Assembly (NCBI GenBank): GCA_934746785.1
Contig: CAKVFO010000008.1
Location: 1-45,122 of the forward strand
Direction of reading: 5' to 3'
Length of the DNA: 45,122 nt
From: an uncultured Clostridium sp.
Lineage (GTDB): Bacteria; Bacillota; Clostridia; Clostridiales; Clostridiaceae
Shown: piece by piece, positions 27,551 through 35,336 of the stretch
How the letters are laid out: every line of letters begins with the position of its first letter
Position numbering within the stretch: the stretch's first letter is position 1
The notes under the pieces: model-generated
Databases searched by the model: none
What the model was told of the DNA's origin: nothing
What the model saw: only the letters and a program-made list of their open reading frames with translations
Translations under genes and position numbers: made by a program

Positions 27551-28444
27551 ATGAAAGTTATATTTATAGTGACTGTAATAATACTTTTAATAAGTTTTAT
27601 AATTACTTTAGTAGTTCATATAAAGCAGTTTGGAAAAAGAATTGAAGATATAAAAAAGGAAAGTCCTTTTAATAATATTGAAGATAATGAAGTTAAGTTT
27701 TTTTCAGGGAAAAATGAATTAACAGGACATTTTTATTTTGATAAATCATCTCAAAAAGAGAATAATATAATAATTATCTTTGTAAATGGGTATGGATTAA
27801 CTCATAAGGATTACAGCTTAGAAATAGAGGAGTTTGTTAAGCTGGGATTTACAGTGTTTGCATATGATATGACAGGTTGTGGAGAAAGTTTAGGTAAAAA
27901 AATAAATGGATTTTCACAATTTATAATTGATGCAGAAGCAGCTGTAAACTTTGTATCACAAAGAAATATTTTTAGTAAAATTATTCTTATTGGACATAGC
28001 ACAGGGGGATACGCAGCAGCAGCTACACTAAATATAGATAATATAAAAGTAGATAAAGCAGTTATAATAGCAGGATTCAATAAAACAGGGCAGTATGTAA
28101 GACGATGTGTTAAAAAAAATCTAGGTATATTTTCATATTTAATTGGCTTTTGGGTATATGTAATAGAATTTTTCAAGTTTTCCAAGATATCAAGATATAC
28201 AGCTATTAACGGTGCTAATAAATTTTTAGGTGATGTGCTTGTAATTCAAGGAGATAAGGATAAAGATATGTATGATAAAGGATCACTATATTCAATGAAA
28301 AATAAGGCAAAAAGAAAAAACATTAAATTTACATTAGTTCAAGGTGCAGATCATTATCCATTGATAATAGAAAATGAAAGAAATAAGAAAATAAACAGAG
28401 ATGTATTTAAAGACTTAGTTGATTGGATTTATTATAAATTATAA
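27551..28444 (+). CDS. Membrane-anchored alpha/beta hydrolase (esterase/thioesterase-like)
   Basis: Protein of 297 aa with one N-terminal hydrophobic anchor (~3-24) and an alpha/beta-hydrolase domain. IIFVNGYGLTHKDY forms the oxyanion region, GHSTGG near 147-152 holds the nucleophilic serine, GDKDKD near 236 the acid, and GADHYP near 264 the histidine. It starts six bases after the half-transporter stop and is the last gene before a perfect terminator, so it belongs to the transport operon. The anchor could place it at the membrane beside the importers. It might hydrolyse the siderophore after uptake, remove stalled products or act on an ester; none of this is shown by sequence. Confidence 0.8.
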   Translation: MKVIFIVTVIILLISFIITLVVHIKQFGKRIEDIKKESPFNNIEDNEVKFFSGKNELTGHFYFDKSSQKENNIIIIFVNGYGLTHKDYSLEIEEFVKLGFTVFAYDMTGCGESLGKKINGFSQFIIDAEAAVNFVSQRNIFSKIILIGHSTGGYAAAATLNIDNIKVDKAVIIAGFNKTGQYVRRCVKKNLGIFSYLIGFWVYVIEFFKFSKISRYTAINGANKFLGDVLVIQGDKDKDMYDKGSLYSMKNKAKRKNIKFTLVQGADHYPLIIENERNKKINRDVFKDLVDWIYYKL

Positions 28445-28526
28445 AACACATATTAAATATAAAAAATAGGAAATGTATGAAATACTTTTGATACATCCTC
28501 ATAGTTAAAAAGGTTAAGTGATAATT

Positions 28527-28566
28527 AAAAGATGATTCCTAATAATTAATGGGAATCATCTTTTTT
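28527..28566 (+). terminator. Rho-independent terminator of the transport operon
   Basis: A perfect 13-bp stem (AAAAGATGATTCC at 28527-28539, partner at 28552-28564) with a 12-nt loop and a six-T tract. It marks the right end of the siderophore biosynthesis and transport locus. Confidence 0.88.
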
Positions 28567-28661
28567 AAAAAAAATACAAGATGTGTTAAAATAGTTAGTA
28601 AATGATAAATCTTAAAGTTTTAAGTAATATAAGAGAAATAATTTGAGTAGGAGAATAAAAT

Positions 28662-29775
28662 ATGAGATATATTACCTATAATTTAAAAACTAAAGATTCA
28701 AATTCAGATGTTTACTATGAAGAAATTTCATTTATCAGCAAAAGGATAAAAGAATTAATTTTGAAAAACGGTAATAGATATTTAAATGATTTTATGAAAT
28801 ATATTAATGAAAATAGTATTGAAGCTTTAAGAACAAAGGATGAATATGCCATAGAATTTATTATGATAGGAGTCATGCTAAGTGAATATGGGCAATATGG
28901 GAATATATTAACAAAAGGATTATCAGGAGTGTTTAATTTTCTTAATAAGTTAAGGGAAAAACCACAATATAAAGAAAGGGTTGATAAAATAAAGGGATAT
29001 TTAAATAGCAATATTTTATATAGAAAGAGTAACAAGAATTTAAATGATATAAAGAGCCTTGTATGTTGGATGAATGAAACAGGAGACTTTAAAGAAGAGG
29101 TATATCGATTAAAGGTATGGGTTGAGTTTTTAGAAACCAAGGACAGAGAATATAAAGGCAATTTGATTAGAGAAACTTTATCTATAACTCAATCTATGAA
29201 TAATATTTGTGATAAAAGTCTTAAAAGTTATCTAGAGTCTTTAGATGAGTTTTTAAATTGTGCTGAAGAACGGTATAGGAATAGAGAAGATTTAATATAT
29301 TGCACTAAAGGAAAGCTACAGTATTATTTTAATATGGTATCAGCTGAAATAATGAATGAAGTGTACCATCAGAAATTTTCTAAGTGTGAAGAAAAAAAGA
29401 TTTTTGTACCATCTTGTATGAGACAAACAGAAAAAATATGTATGGCTGCAAGTGGAGAGTTAGGATATGAATGTAGACAATGCAATAATTCTTGTAATGT
29501 AAATTGTTTAAAAAGGCTAGTAAAAAAATAAAGATATTGAAATAGCAATTATCCCTCATGAAACTTCAATAAATAATTTGAAAATAGAAAGAAAAATAGG
29601 CATAATAGGTATAGCATGTATTACTAATTTAATAGCTGGAGGATGGAAGGCATTAAGACTAGGATTTATTCCACAATGTGTTATTTTAGATTATTGTGGA
29701 TGCGACAAGCATTGGATTTTAGATGGCGGGCAGATGACTGCTATAAATTCAGTTTATCTTTTAAAAGTAATATAG
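28662..29775 (+). pseudogene. DUF116 protein, frameshifted at an A7 tract
   Basis: Two reading frames together make one DUF116 protein (~370 aa). The first (28662-29531) ends at TAA just after seven A at 29522-29528, inside the cysteine-rich core (VPSCMRQ, then ECRQCNNSCNVNCL). Removing one A gives VKNKDIEIAIIPHETS and continues through the rest of the conserved core: GIIGIACITNLIAGGWKAL, then LDYCGCDKHW. About ten conserved cysteines straddle the break, so neither half should work alone. This is a true mutation, a homopolymer sequencing error, or a site of polymerase slippage. DUF116 function is unknown; the cysteine pattern suggests metal or Fe-S binding. A metallophosphoesterase gene follows 16 bases later. 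Confidence 0.8.
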
Positions 29776-29791
29776 TATAGGGGTATGAAAA

Positions 29792-30919
29792 GTGGTTTTT
29801 TTAGTGAATATGATTCTTGTAGTTATCATAGGACTTATTGGAATATATATGTATCACTTTATAAAAAGAATATTAAACTTATTATTTAAGAATAAAAATT
29901 CTAAATATAAAAGGATAATAAATATTCTATTAACAGTAATAATAATGATTCCAACACTAAGTATGTCTACAATGTGGGTATTACTAGTTATACTTCATGT
30001 ACTAGTTATATCTCTTATAATGGATTTAATACATTTTATAACATGTAAGGTTTCTAAAAAGAAAAAAGAAGGCTTTGAAAAGTTATATAATAGTGGAGTT
30101 ATCCCAATAATCATATCATCAATTATTTTAAGCTATGGATATATAAATATGCATACAGTTGTAAAAACTAATTACACCATGTATACAGATAAGGCTATAA
30201 GAGATAATGGCTACAAGGTTGCTTTTATATCAGACTTACATTATGGAGTAAGTATGAATGGTGAAGAATTAAAAGAGAAATGTAGTAGAATAGAAAAAGA
30301 GAAAGCAGATTTCATTATTCTTGGTGGAGATATAGTAGATGAGAGTACTACAAAAGAAGGAATAAAAGAAGCATTTGAAATATTATCACAGATAAAGAGT
30401 ACATATGGGGTCTTTTATGTATATGGAAATCATGATAGGGCATCCTATTCAGTTAATGCTAATTTTACTGAAGAGGAATTAAGTAAAGTAATAGAAGAGT
30501 CAGGGATAACTATACTTAAGGATGAAATTTTTGATATTAATAATGAAATTACTATCACAGGAAGAGGAGATAAATCATTTTTTAATCAATCATCTAGAAA
30601 GTCAGCTGAAGAATTAGTAGAAGATACTATTCTTGATAAGAATAAATATAATATTTTAATAGATCATCAGCCATGTGAATTTGGTGAAGTAAGCAGTTCA
30701 GGATATGATGTTATGATGTCTGGACATACTCATGCAGGTCAAATATGGCCAGGAGGCATGTTTATAAAGTATGTTATGAATGATACCTTTGATTATGGAT
30801 ATATTAAAAAAGATAATTTAGATGTTATAGTTTCTTCAGGAATAGCAGGGTGGAAGTTCCCTATAAGAACAGAGGAACATAGTGAATATGTAATTTTAGA
30901 TATTCTGCCTAATAAGTAA
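29792..30919 (+). CDS. Membrane-anchored metallophosphoesterase (YkuE/YaeI type)
   Basis: Protein of 375 aa with hydrophobic helices over residues ~1-125, then a calcineurin-like phosphoesterase domain. Metal-ligand motifs are all present: ISDLHYG (~146), GGDIVDE (~177), YGNHD (~210), a histidine in LIDHQP (~290) and SGHTHAGQ (~308-315). The family includes UDP-2,3-diacylglucosamine-type hydrolases and YkuE-like enzymes of the Gram-positive envelope; the true substrate is unknown. I accept the GTG at 29792 because AGGGG lies 9 bases ahead. It follows the DUF116 gene closely and is probably cotranscribed. Confidence 0.87.
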   Translation: MVFLVNMILVVIIGLIGIYMYHFIKRILNLLFKNKNSKYKRIINILLTVIIMIPTLSMSTMWVLLVILHVLVISLIMDLIHFITCKVSKKKKEGFEKLYNSGVIPIIISSIILSYGYINMHTVVKTNYTMYTDKAIRDNGYKVAFISDLHYGVSMNGEELKEKCSRIEKEKADFIILGGDIVDESTTKEGIKEAFEILSQIKSTYGVFYVYGNHDRASYSVNANFTEEELSKVIEESGITILKDEIFDINNEITITGRGDKSFFNQSSRKSAEELVEDTILDKNKYNILIDHQPCEFGEVSSSGYDVMMSGHTHAGQIWPGGMFIKYVMNDTFDYGYIKKDNLDVIVSSGIAGWKFPIRTEEHSEYVILDILPNK

Positions 30920-30923
30920 GGAT

Positions 30924-30967
30924 AAAAAATACCTAGATTTGAAATTAATCAAATCTAGGTATTTTTT
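30924..30967. terminator. Bidirectional terminator, 19-bp perfect stem
   Basis: Arms 30924-30942 and 30949-30967 pair perfectly around AATTAA. The stem begins with six A and ends with six T, so it works for the phosphoesterase gene (+) and the pectate lyase gene (-). Confidence 0.9.
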
Positions 30968-30969
30968 AT

Positions 30970-31995
30970 TTAAAATCCGTTACATTTTCCTATTAGGTCT
31001 GCTCCAGATATATTGTTTTTACCATTAATAGAAGTACTATTAACTATTTTAGCTCTTCCAAAAGTTACTTCATAACCTAAAGCAGAAGGTTTTCCTTTAG
31101 CAGGCCAATTATAGTTATACTTTTTATTACTATCTCCAGTACAGTTAGTCATAGTAACTACACCATTTTGATTATTTCTATCAAATCCGCTTCCTGTATT
31201 TCCTTTAGCAGAACAATTTGTTAAAACGTGATTTAAAGGATCTAAGTGAGGTTTTACTCCTGATGTCTTATTATCCACACCTCCAAGTTTGAACCCATTT
31301 CCATCTCCTTTAATACCATAACAATTTCCGTTATAGTTAGCTTGACATCTCTTAAAAGTAATTGCTCCATGCGCTGCATAACAGTCATATCCATCATCAG
31401 AATTATTATCAGCAACGCAGTCTTCTAATACATTTCCAACCCCAGAATGAAGCTTTATAGCAAAACCATCTGCATTTTCTCCGCCATTTGATTTGTCAGC
31501 ATTATGATGTGAATGAACAGACTTTATATAGTTATTTGAAGCTCCGTTTGATAATTGAACTCCTGAATCATTACAATCATGAACATTTAAATTTCTAAGT
31601 GTATTACCATTACCAGTTATTAAAATACCATTATCTTTAGCATTGAATATTTGTAAATCTTGAACTGTAACTCCAGTGCCGCTTATCTTTATACCAGGTT
31701 TTCCTTTTGATGATGAAGAAAAGTCAATCTTTCCCTTATCTCCTTTTAGAGTAACACCAGAAGAAAGTGTGATTTCTTTGCTCTTTATAGAACCTTTAAC
31801 AATAATGATGTCTCCCTTTTTAGCTGATTTAGCAGCCTTTTGAAGATCATTTCCATTAGTCACTGAATAAGTCGTAGCAGCTTTTACTTCAATGGTAGCT
31901 GTTGGTTTTTCAATATTAGAGAAGTTTAAATTAGGTAAGAATAATATTCCTAAACCTATAGAAGCTCCAACACATAGTGCTTTAATTTTTTTCAT
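30970..31995 (-). CDS. Secreted pectate lyase-like beta-helix protein (PL9 type)
   Basis: Protein of 341 aa with a Sec signal peptide (MKKIKALCVG..., hydrophobic core, likely cut after VKA near residue 40). The rest is a right-handed parallel beta-helix with repeating Asn/Gly turns (LRNLNVHDCNDSGVQLSNG and similar). The stretches ENADGFAIKL and NNSDDGYDCY resemble the calcium-binding region of family 9 pectate lyases (PelL/PelX type), which cleave polygalacturonate by beta-elimination. It would be released to the medium to degrade plant cell wall. The ribosome site AGGAGG precedes its ATG. It is a single-gene unit on the opposite strand to its neighbours, with no link to iron uptake. Confidence 0.85.
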   Translation of the reverse strand: MKKIKALCVGASIGLGILFLPNLNFSNIEKPTATIEVKAATTYSVTNGNDLQKAAKSAKKGDIIIVKGSIKSKEITLSSGVTLKGDKGKIDFSSSSKGKPGIKISGTGVTVQDLQIFNAKDNGILITGNGNTLRNLNVHDCNDSGVQLSNGASNNYIKSVHSHHNADKSNGGENADGFAIKLHSGVGNVLEDCVADNNSDDGYDCYAAHGAITFKRCQANYNGNCYGIKGDGNGFKLGGVDNKTSGVKPHLDPLNHVLTNCSAKGNTGSGFDRNNQNGVVTMTNCTGDSNKKYNYNWPAKGKPSALGYEVTFGRAKIVNSTSINGKNNISGADLIGKCNGF

Positions 31996-32249
31996 AAATA
32001 AATTCCTCCTGATTTGAAGTGGTTTTTAATATTTCATATTAAAATTTTATTATCAAGAAGAGTATTAGTGTATATCTATATCTTGAAATGAGGATATTTT
32101 GTCGCAAAATATGTATAAAGGTAGAATTATGTTTTTGTGATTTTAATTAATCAAGCTTTCCGTCTAGATATAGTTGATTATAAAATTTATTTTCTTAAAT
32201 AAATCAGGTTTATTGAAGATTATCTCAGTAGTAAATTATAAAGGAGGAG

Positions 32250-32464
32250 TTGGTAAACTTAAAAAATAAATTATAATGAATTAAACTTCCATGATGGAAC
32301 AATGGATCTTTCAATGACGATTATCTATTCACAATATCTATGGGAGCAGTATATAGAATAATTATAGATAAGCTAAGACAGGAGATATGGCATAAAGTGC
32401 TTTATACCTAACTCTTTTAGCAGTAATGGCTTTCGGTGGAAAGAAAAGAGAAGATAAAGAATAG
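32250..32464 (+). pseudogene. Relic of an LPXTG cell-wall-anchored protein (ends kept, middle lost)
   Basis: AAGGAGG at 32241-32247 precedes a TTG start with VNLKNKL, then a stop, a basic start like that of a signal peptide. The 3' end carries, with frame changes, KLRQ-GDMA (compare LPQTGDMA) and finally LAVMAFGGKKREDKE before a stop at 32462. That tail looks like the hydrophobic helix and positive tail of a sortase substrate. A terminator follows. Almost the whole coding part is gone. The rest of the 31996-32573 interval holds only the leader of the pectate lyase gene and AT-rich DNA in which I see no gene. Confidence 0.42.
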
Positions 32465-32491
32465 TATTTAGATTATAAATAGTGATTATAG

Positions 32492-32529
32492 AAAAGATGA
32501 GAATTTCATAGTGGATTCTCATCTTTTTT
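32492..32529 (+). terminator. Terminator behind the LPXTG relic
   Basis: Stem AAAAGATGAGAAT (92-104 of 32400+) with its exact complement at 32515-32527, a 10-nt loop and TTTTTT. It is well preserved although the gene it served is broken. Confidence 0.82.
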
Positions 32530-32573
32530 ACTGTATACTAATATTAAAATATTAGCTCTATTTGGAGGAAATT

Positions 32574-33104
32574 ATGTATTTGATATCTTTGTATTTTGAT
32601 GATGTATCATCTAAAAAGATTAAAAAAATTATAGATAGAACAGCTTTGAAAAGTGGCAATAAGTTTATGGTTGAAGGGGAAGTACCACCTCATATAACTA
32701 TTGCAGCATTTAAAAGTAATAGAGAAGAAGAAGTAATTAAAAAACTTGATAAAAAGATTAGGACAGTTAAAAAGGGAAAAATAACATGGGCGTCTATAGG
32801 TGTTTTTAAATCATCAGTATTATTCTTAGCACCAGTTTTAAATGAATATCTTCATAATTTATCAGTTGAAATAAATGATAGTGTATCAGAAATTGGGGAT
32901 ATATTTATTAGTAAGTTATATCGTCCTTTTCAATGGATGCCTCATACAACTATTGCAAAAAAGCTTACTAGAGAAGAATTAATTATGGGGTTTAAAGAAT
33001 TAGAAAAAAACTTTAATATTTTTAGCGGAGAAATAACTAGAATTGGATTATCAAAAACCAATCCTTATGAGGAAATCATTGATTGGGAGTTGAATAAAAA
33101 TTAA
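32574..33104 (+). CDS. 2'-5' RNA ligase/LigT-like 2H phosphoesterase family protein
   Basis: Protein of 176 aa with the two HxT/S motifs of the 2H phosphoesterase fold: PPHITIAAF (His40) and MPHTTIAKKL in the second half. The family covers LigT-type cyclic phosphodiesterases and 2'-5' RNA ligases and is usually cytoplasmic; the physiological substrate here is unknown. I chose ATG 32574 because GGAGG at 32564-32568 is well placed; an upstream in-frame TTG at 32562 overlaps that ribosome site. Single gene, followed by a shared hairpin with the convergent deaminase. Confidence 0.82.
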   Translation: MYLISLYFDDVSSKKIKKIIDRTALKSGNKFMVEGEVPPHITIAAFKSNREEEVIKKLDKKIRTVKKGKITWASIGVFKSSVLFLAPVLNEYLHNLSVEINDSVSEIGDIFISKLYRPFQWMPHTTIAKKLTREELIMGFKELEKNFNIFSGEITRIGLSKTNPYEEIIDWELNKN

Positions 33105-33113
33105 AAAATAAGA

Positions 33114-33157
33114 GATATGAAACTGTAGAAGTTAATTCAGTAAGTTTCATATCCTTT
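33114..33157. terminator. Hairpin between convergent genes
   Basis: GATATGAAACT (33114-33124) pairs with AGTTTCATATC (33143-33153). T-rich sequence lies on its right; only a short A-rich run on its left could serve the minus strand. Confidence 0.6.
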
Positions 33158-33165
33158 ATTATAAT

Positions 33166-33588
33166 TTATTCTAAATTTTTACCTGTAAAGGCCAATGGTA
33201 AAAGTTCTTCTAAAGTGTATTCTAAATAATCATCAGTACTTTTGGCTATTATTATTTTAAAGTTCTTTAAGTCACAGAATTCAGCCATTACTTGTCTGCA
33301 TACTGCACAAGGAGCACAGTAATCTCCTTCACCTTGTTTTACGCCTTTTTTATTACCTACAATAGCAATAGCAGTAAAATCTTTTTCACCTTCAGAAATT
33401 GCCTTAAAGAAAGCTGTTCTTTCAGCACAGTTTGTAGGTGTATAAGCAGCATTTTCTATATTACATCCTTGATAAACTTTGCCGTCTGCGCAAAGTAGAG
33501 CAGCACCTACATTAAAGTTTGAATAAGGTGTATAAGAAAACTTTTGAGCATCAAAAGCTTTTTGAATTAATAATTTTGTATCCATCAT
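33166..33588 (-). CDS. cdd: Cytidine deaminase
   Basis: Homotetrameric-type cytidine deaminase (140 aa, usual length), converting cytidine and deoxycytidine to uridine forms in pyrimidine salvage. The zinc site is complete: Cys54 and catalytic Glu56 in NCAERT, and Cys94 and Cys97 in APCAVC. NVGAAL and GCNIENAAY form the substrate pocket. Its ATG overlaps the stop of the Crp/Fnr gene upstream (ATGA) with AGGAGGG just ahead, so the two are translationally coupled. That pairing is unusual and suggests the regulator may respond to nucleoside or redox state, which is inference. Confidence 0.94.
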   Translation of the reverse strand: MMDTKLLIQKAFDAQKFSYTPYSNFNVGAALLCADGKVYQGCNIENAAYTPTNCAERTAFFKAISEGEKDFTAIAIVGNKKGVKQGEGDYCAPCAVCRQVMAEFCDLKNFKIIIAKSTDDYLEYTLEELLPLAFTGKNLE

Positions 33589-34268
33589 ATTTGCCCTCCT
33601 GATTCATCATTCAAAATATTTAATAAAGTATTATCATTACAAGAAACAATTGTATCAACAAGCTTATTTATATTTTTTACTTTAACAAATCCTTTATCAT
33701 ATTCTAAAAGATCTTCAGCTACCAAATTTTTAATAATCCTATTAATACTTCTGATATTTGAACCTACACCTTCTACTAAGATATCTTTATGAACAGTGTT
33801 TAAATTATGTTCATTATAGAAATTCCATAAGAAGAAAAGAAGTCTATATTTTAAGTTATAGACAACGTTTGTCTTATTATTAATAGATGCATGGTACATT
33901 TTTTTAGAAAGTTCAATATGTACATATAAAGAAAAGTCATTATCATATTTAATCCACTGAAAAAAAGATTCCTTAGAAATTTTAATGGCTTCACAAGGTT
34001 CAAGTGCTTCTACATAATTTAATAAAGGTTTATCAGAAAAAACTTCTAATTCCCCAAATAAGCCGCTTTCACAATGGGTTCTTTCTAGATACTTAACACC
34101 ATTAGGAGTAATTGAATAAACTTTTACAGTTCCTTTTTTTATTATATAGACAGAGTCGCAAACTTCATTTTGAATAAGAATTTTATCAAGTGTATTAAAA
34201 TTCATATCTACAAATTTATCTTTTATATGTTTAGGACAGGTATCTAAAAAATAAGATAAACTTTTCAT
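33585..34268 (-). CDS. Crp/Fnr-family transcriptional regulator
   Basis: Regulator of 227 aa: an N-terminal cyclic-nucleotide-binding-like beta-barrel (ILIQNEVCDSVYIIKKGTVKVY, then GLFGELEVFSD), a dimerisation helix, and a C-terminal winged helix (KDILVEGVGSNIRSINRIIK). The barrel lacks an obvious full cAMP-binding arginine signature. No N-terminal Fe-S cysteine cluster is apparent, so the ligand is unknown. It heads a two-gene unit with cytidine deaminase. Upstream, GGACAAATGTCC (34352-34363) is a small palindrome that could be its own operator. A decayed second copy of this gene lies at 36261-36455. Confidence 0.85.
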   Translation of the reverse strand: MKSLSYFLDTCPKHIKDKFVDMNFNTLDKILIQNEVCDSVYIIKKGTVKVYSITPNGVKYLERTHCESGLFGELEVFSDKPLLNYVEALEPCEAIKISKESFFQWIKYDNDFSLYVHIELSKKMYHASINNKTNVVYNLKYRLLFFLWNFYNEHNLNTVHKDILVEGVGSNIRSINRIIKNLVAEDLLEYDKGFVKVKNINKLVDTIVSCNDNTLLNILNDESGGQI

Positions 34269-34351
34269 TTTAAATCTCCTTAAGTCAAGTAAATAGAGTA
34301 CATTAATTATATCATAATAATCGTAGAAAAATAGTAATTAAATATAAGTTA

Positions 34352-34363
34352 AGGACAAATGTC
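34352..34363. promoter_or_regulatory. Small palindrome upstream of the Crp/Fnr gene
   Basis: GGACA-AA-TGTCC, about 85 bases from the gene's start on the minus strand. It resembles a dyad bound by a Crp/Fnr dimer in general form only; its role is a guess. Nothing else was recognised in 34269-34550. Confidence 0.3.
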
Positions 34364-34550
34364 CAACCTTTTTAAATTAAACTATGTATTCTTTTTCTAG
34401 TATGTGTAATCAACTTATTTATATTTATTTTTTATAAGGCAGAGTTGATAATTAAAATATAATAAAGAGTTTTTCAGAGTAGTTAAAAAGTAATATGGCT
34501 ATGAAGAAGGAAGGAATATGAATAAGTTGGAGATAGATATAGATTAAAAT

Positions 34551-35117
34551 TTAAAGTAAAAAGTATTTATTAATATCTTCAGATAATTTTAAAATACCTT
34601 GTATATCATCTTTGTTTTTATTTATTGCAATCCACCTCATAGAATTAATTATTATACCTGTATAAATTTCAGCTATATATTTATTACCTAAGTTGTATTT
34701 ATCAACTTTGTTAGTACGCTCAAAGTATTCAAAGCAGCTTTTACTTATAAAGTTTGTAAGGTAATTAAATAGATCTAAGTTTTCTTCATTTAGTTGAAGA
34801 AATGTATTAAAAATATCAGCGTTGTCATAAATGTAATTAAGCAGAGTATCTGCATGTTCAATCTTAAGAGACATAGATTTTTTGCAGAAATAATTATCTG
34901 TAATCTCTGTAAAGTTAGAAATTATCTTATCAAAAAAATATTCAAGCAAATCATATTTGTCTTTATAATGAGCATAGAAAGTTGAACGGCTTATCATAGC
35001 TTCATCACATAAATCTTTAATTGTTATATCTGCAAAGGACTTTTCTTTTATTAGATTTAAAAAAGCATCTTCAATACTTTTTTTAGTTTTTTGAATACGT
35101 ATATCTGTTGATTCCAT
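34551..35117 (-). CDS. TetR/AcrR-family regulator
   Basis: Protein of 188 aa with a typical TetR N-terminal helix-turn-helix: TKKSIEDAFLNLIKEKSFAD, then DLCDEAMISRSTFYAHYKDK, matching the YAHYKDK end of the recognition helix. The C-terminal part (~60-188) is the all-helical ligand domain, with no identifiable ligand. Its ATG follows GGGGG. A 39-bp palindrome lies immediately upstream, in the space shared with the divergent DegV gene, and is probably its operator. Many TetR regulators control the divergent neighbour, so a lipid or efflux-related ligand through DegV is possible. Confidence 0.88.
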   Translation of the reverse strand: MESTDIRIQKTKKSIEDAFLNLIKEKSFADITIKDLCDEAMISRSTFYAHYKDKYDLLEYFFDKIISNFTEITDNYFCKKSMSLKIEHADTLLNYIYDNADIFNTFLQLNEENLDLFNYLTNFISKSCFEYFERTNKVDKYNLGNKYIAEIYTGIIINSMRWIAINKNKDDIQGILKLSEDINKYFLL

Positions 35118-35126
35118 TCTTAACCC

Positions 35127-35165
35127 CCAAGCATATATAATATAGCTAATATTATATATGCTTGG
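35127..35165. promoter_or_regulatory. Perfect 17-bp inverted repeat, likely TetR operator
   Basis: CCAAGCATATATAATAT (35127-35143), five central bases, and its exact complement (35149-35165). It starts at the TetR ribosome site and contains AT-rich -10-like sequence on both strands. That fits autoregulation and control of divergent transcription. Confidence 0.7.
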
Positions 35166-35336
35166 AGGAAATTAGTATAGATTAGGAAAAAATATTATAG
35201 AATTGGGAGAGAAAAACTACAAAATTACAATAAAGTGTACGAAAAACTACAGTTTACGAGTTATTGTAAGTTGAAACCTAATGATCCTGTATTTAAAATA
35301 TCAATTATAGTATTATTTCGTGGAGGTAATTTAAAT

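Noticed and set aside
2020..28444. Classification as a plain yersiniabactin locus
   Set aside because: No ketosynthase/malonyl module, three separate cysteine A domains, and extra O-methyltransferase and saccharopine dehydrogenase-like genes make it a distinct pathway type.
34269..34550. Small peptide genes in the Crp-TetR gap (for example MNKLEIDID near 34518)
   Set aside because: Very short frames without consistent ribosome sites or recognisable sequence.
35235..35336. A longer DegV N-terminus from 35235
   Set aside because: No ribosome site, no family similarity, and a GGAGGT correctly spaced from ATG 35337 decides the start.
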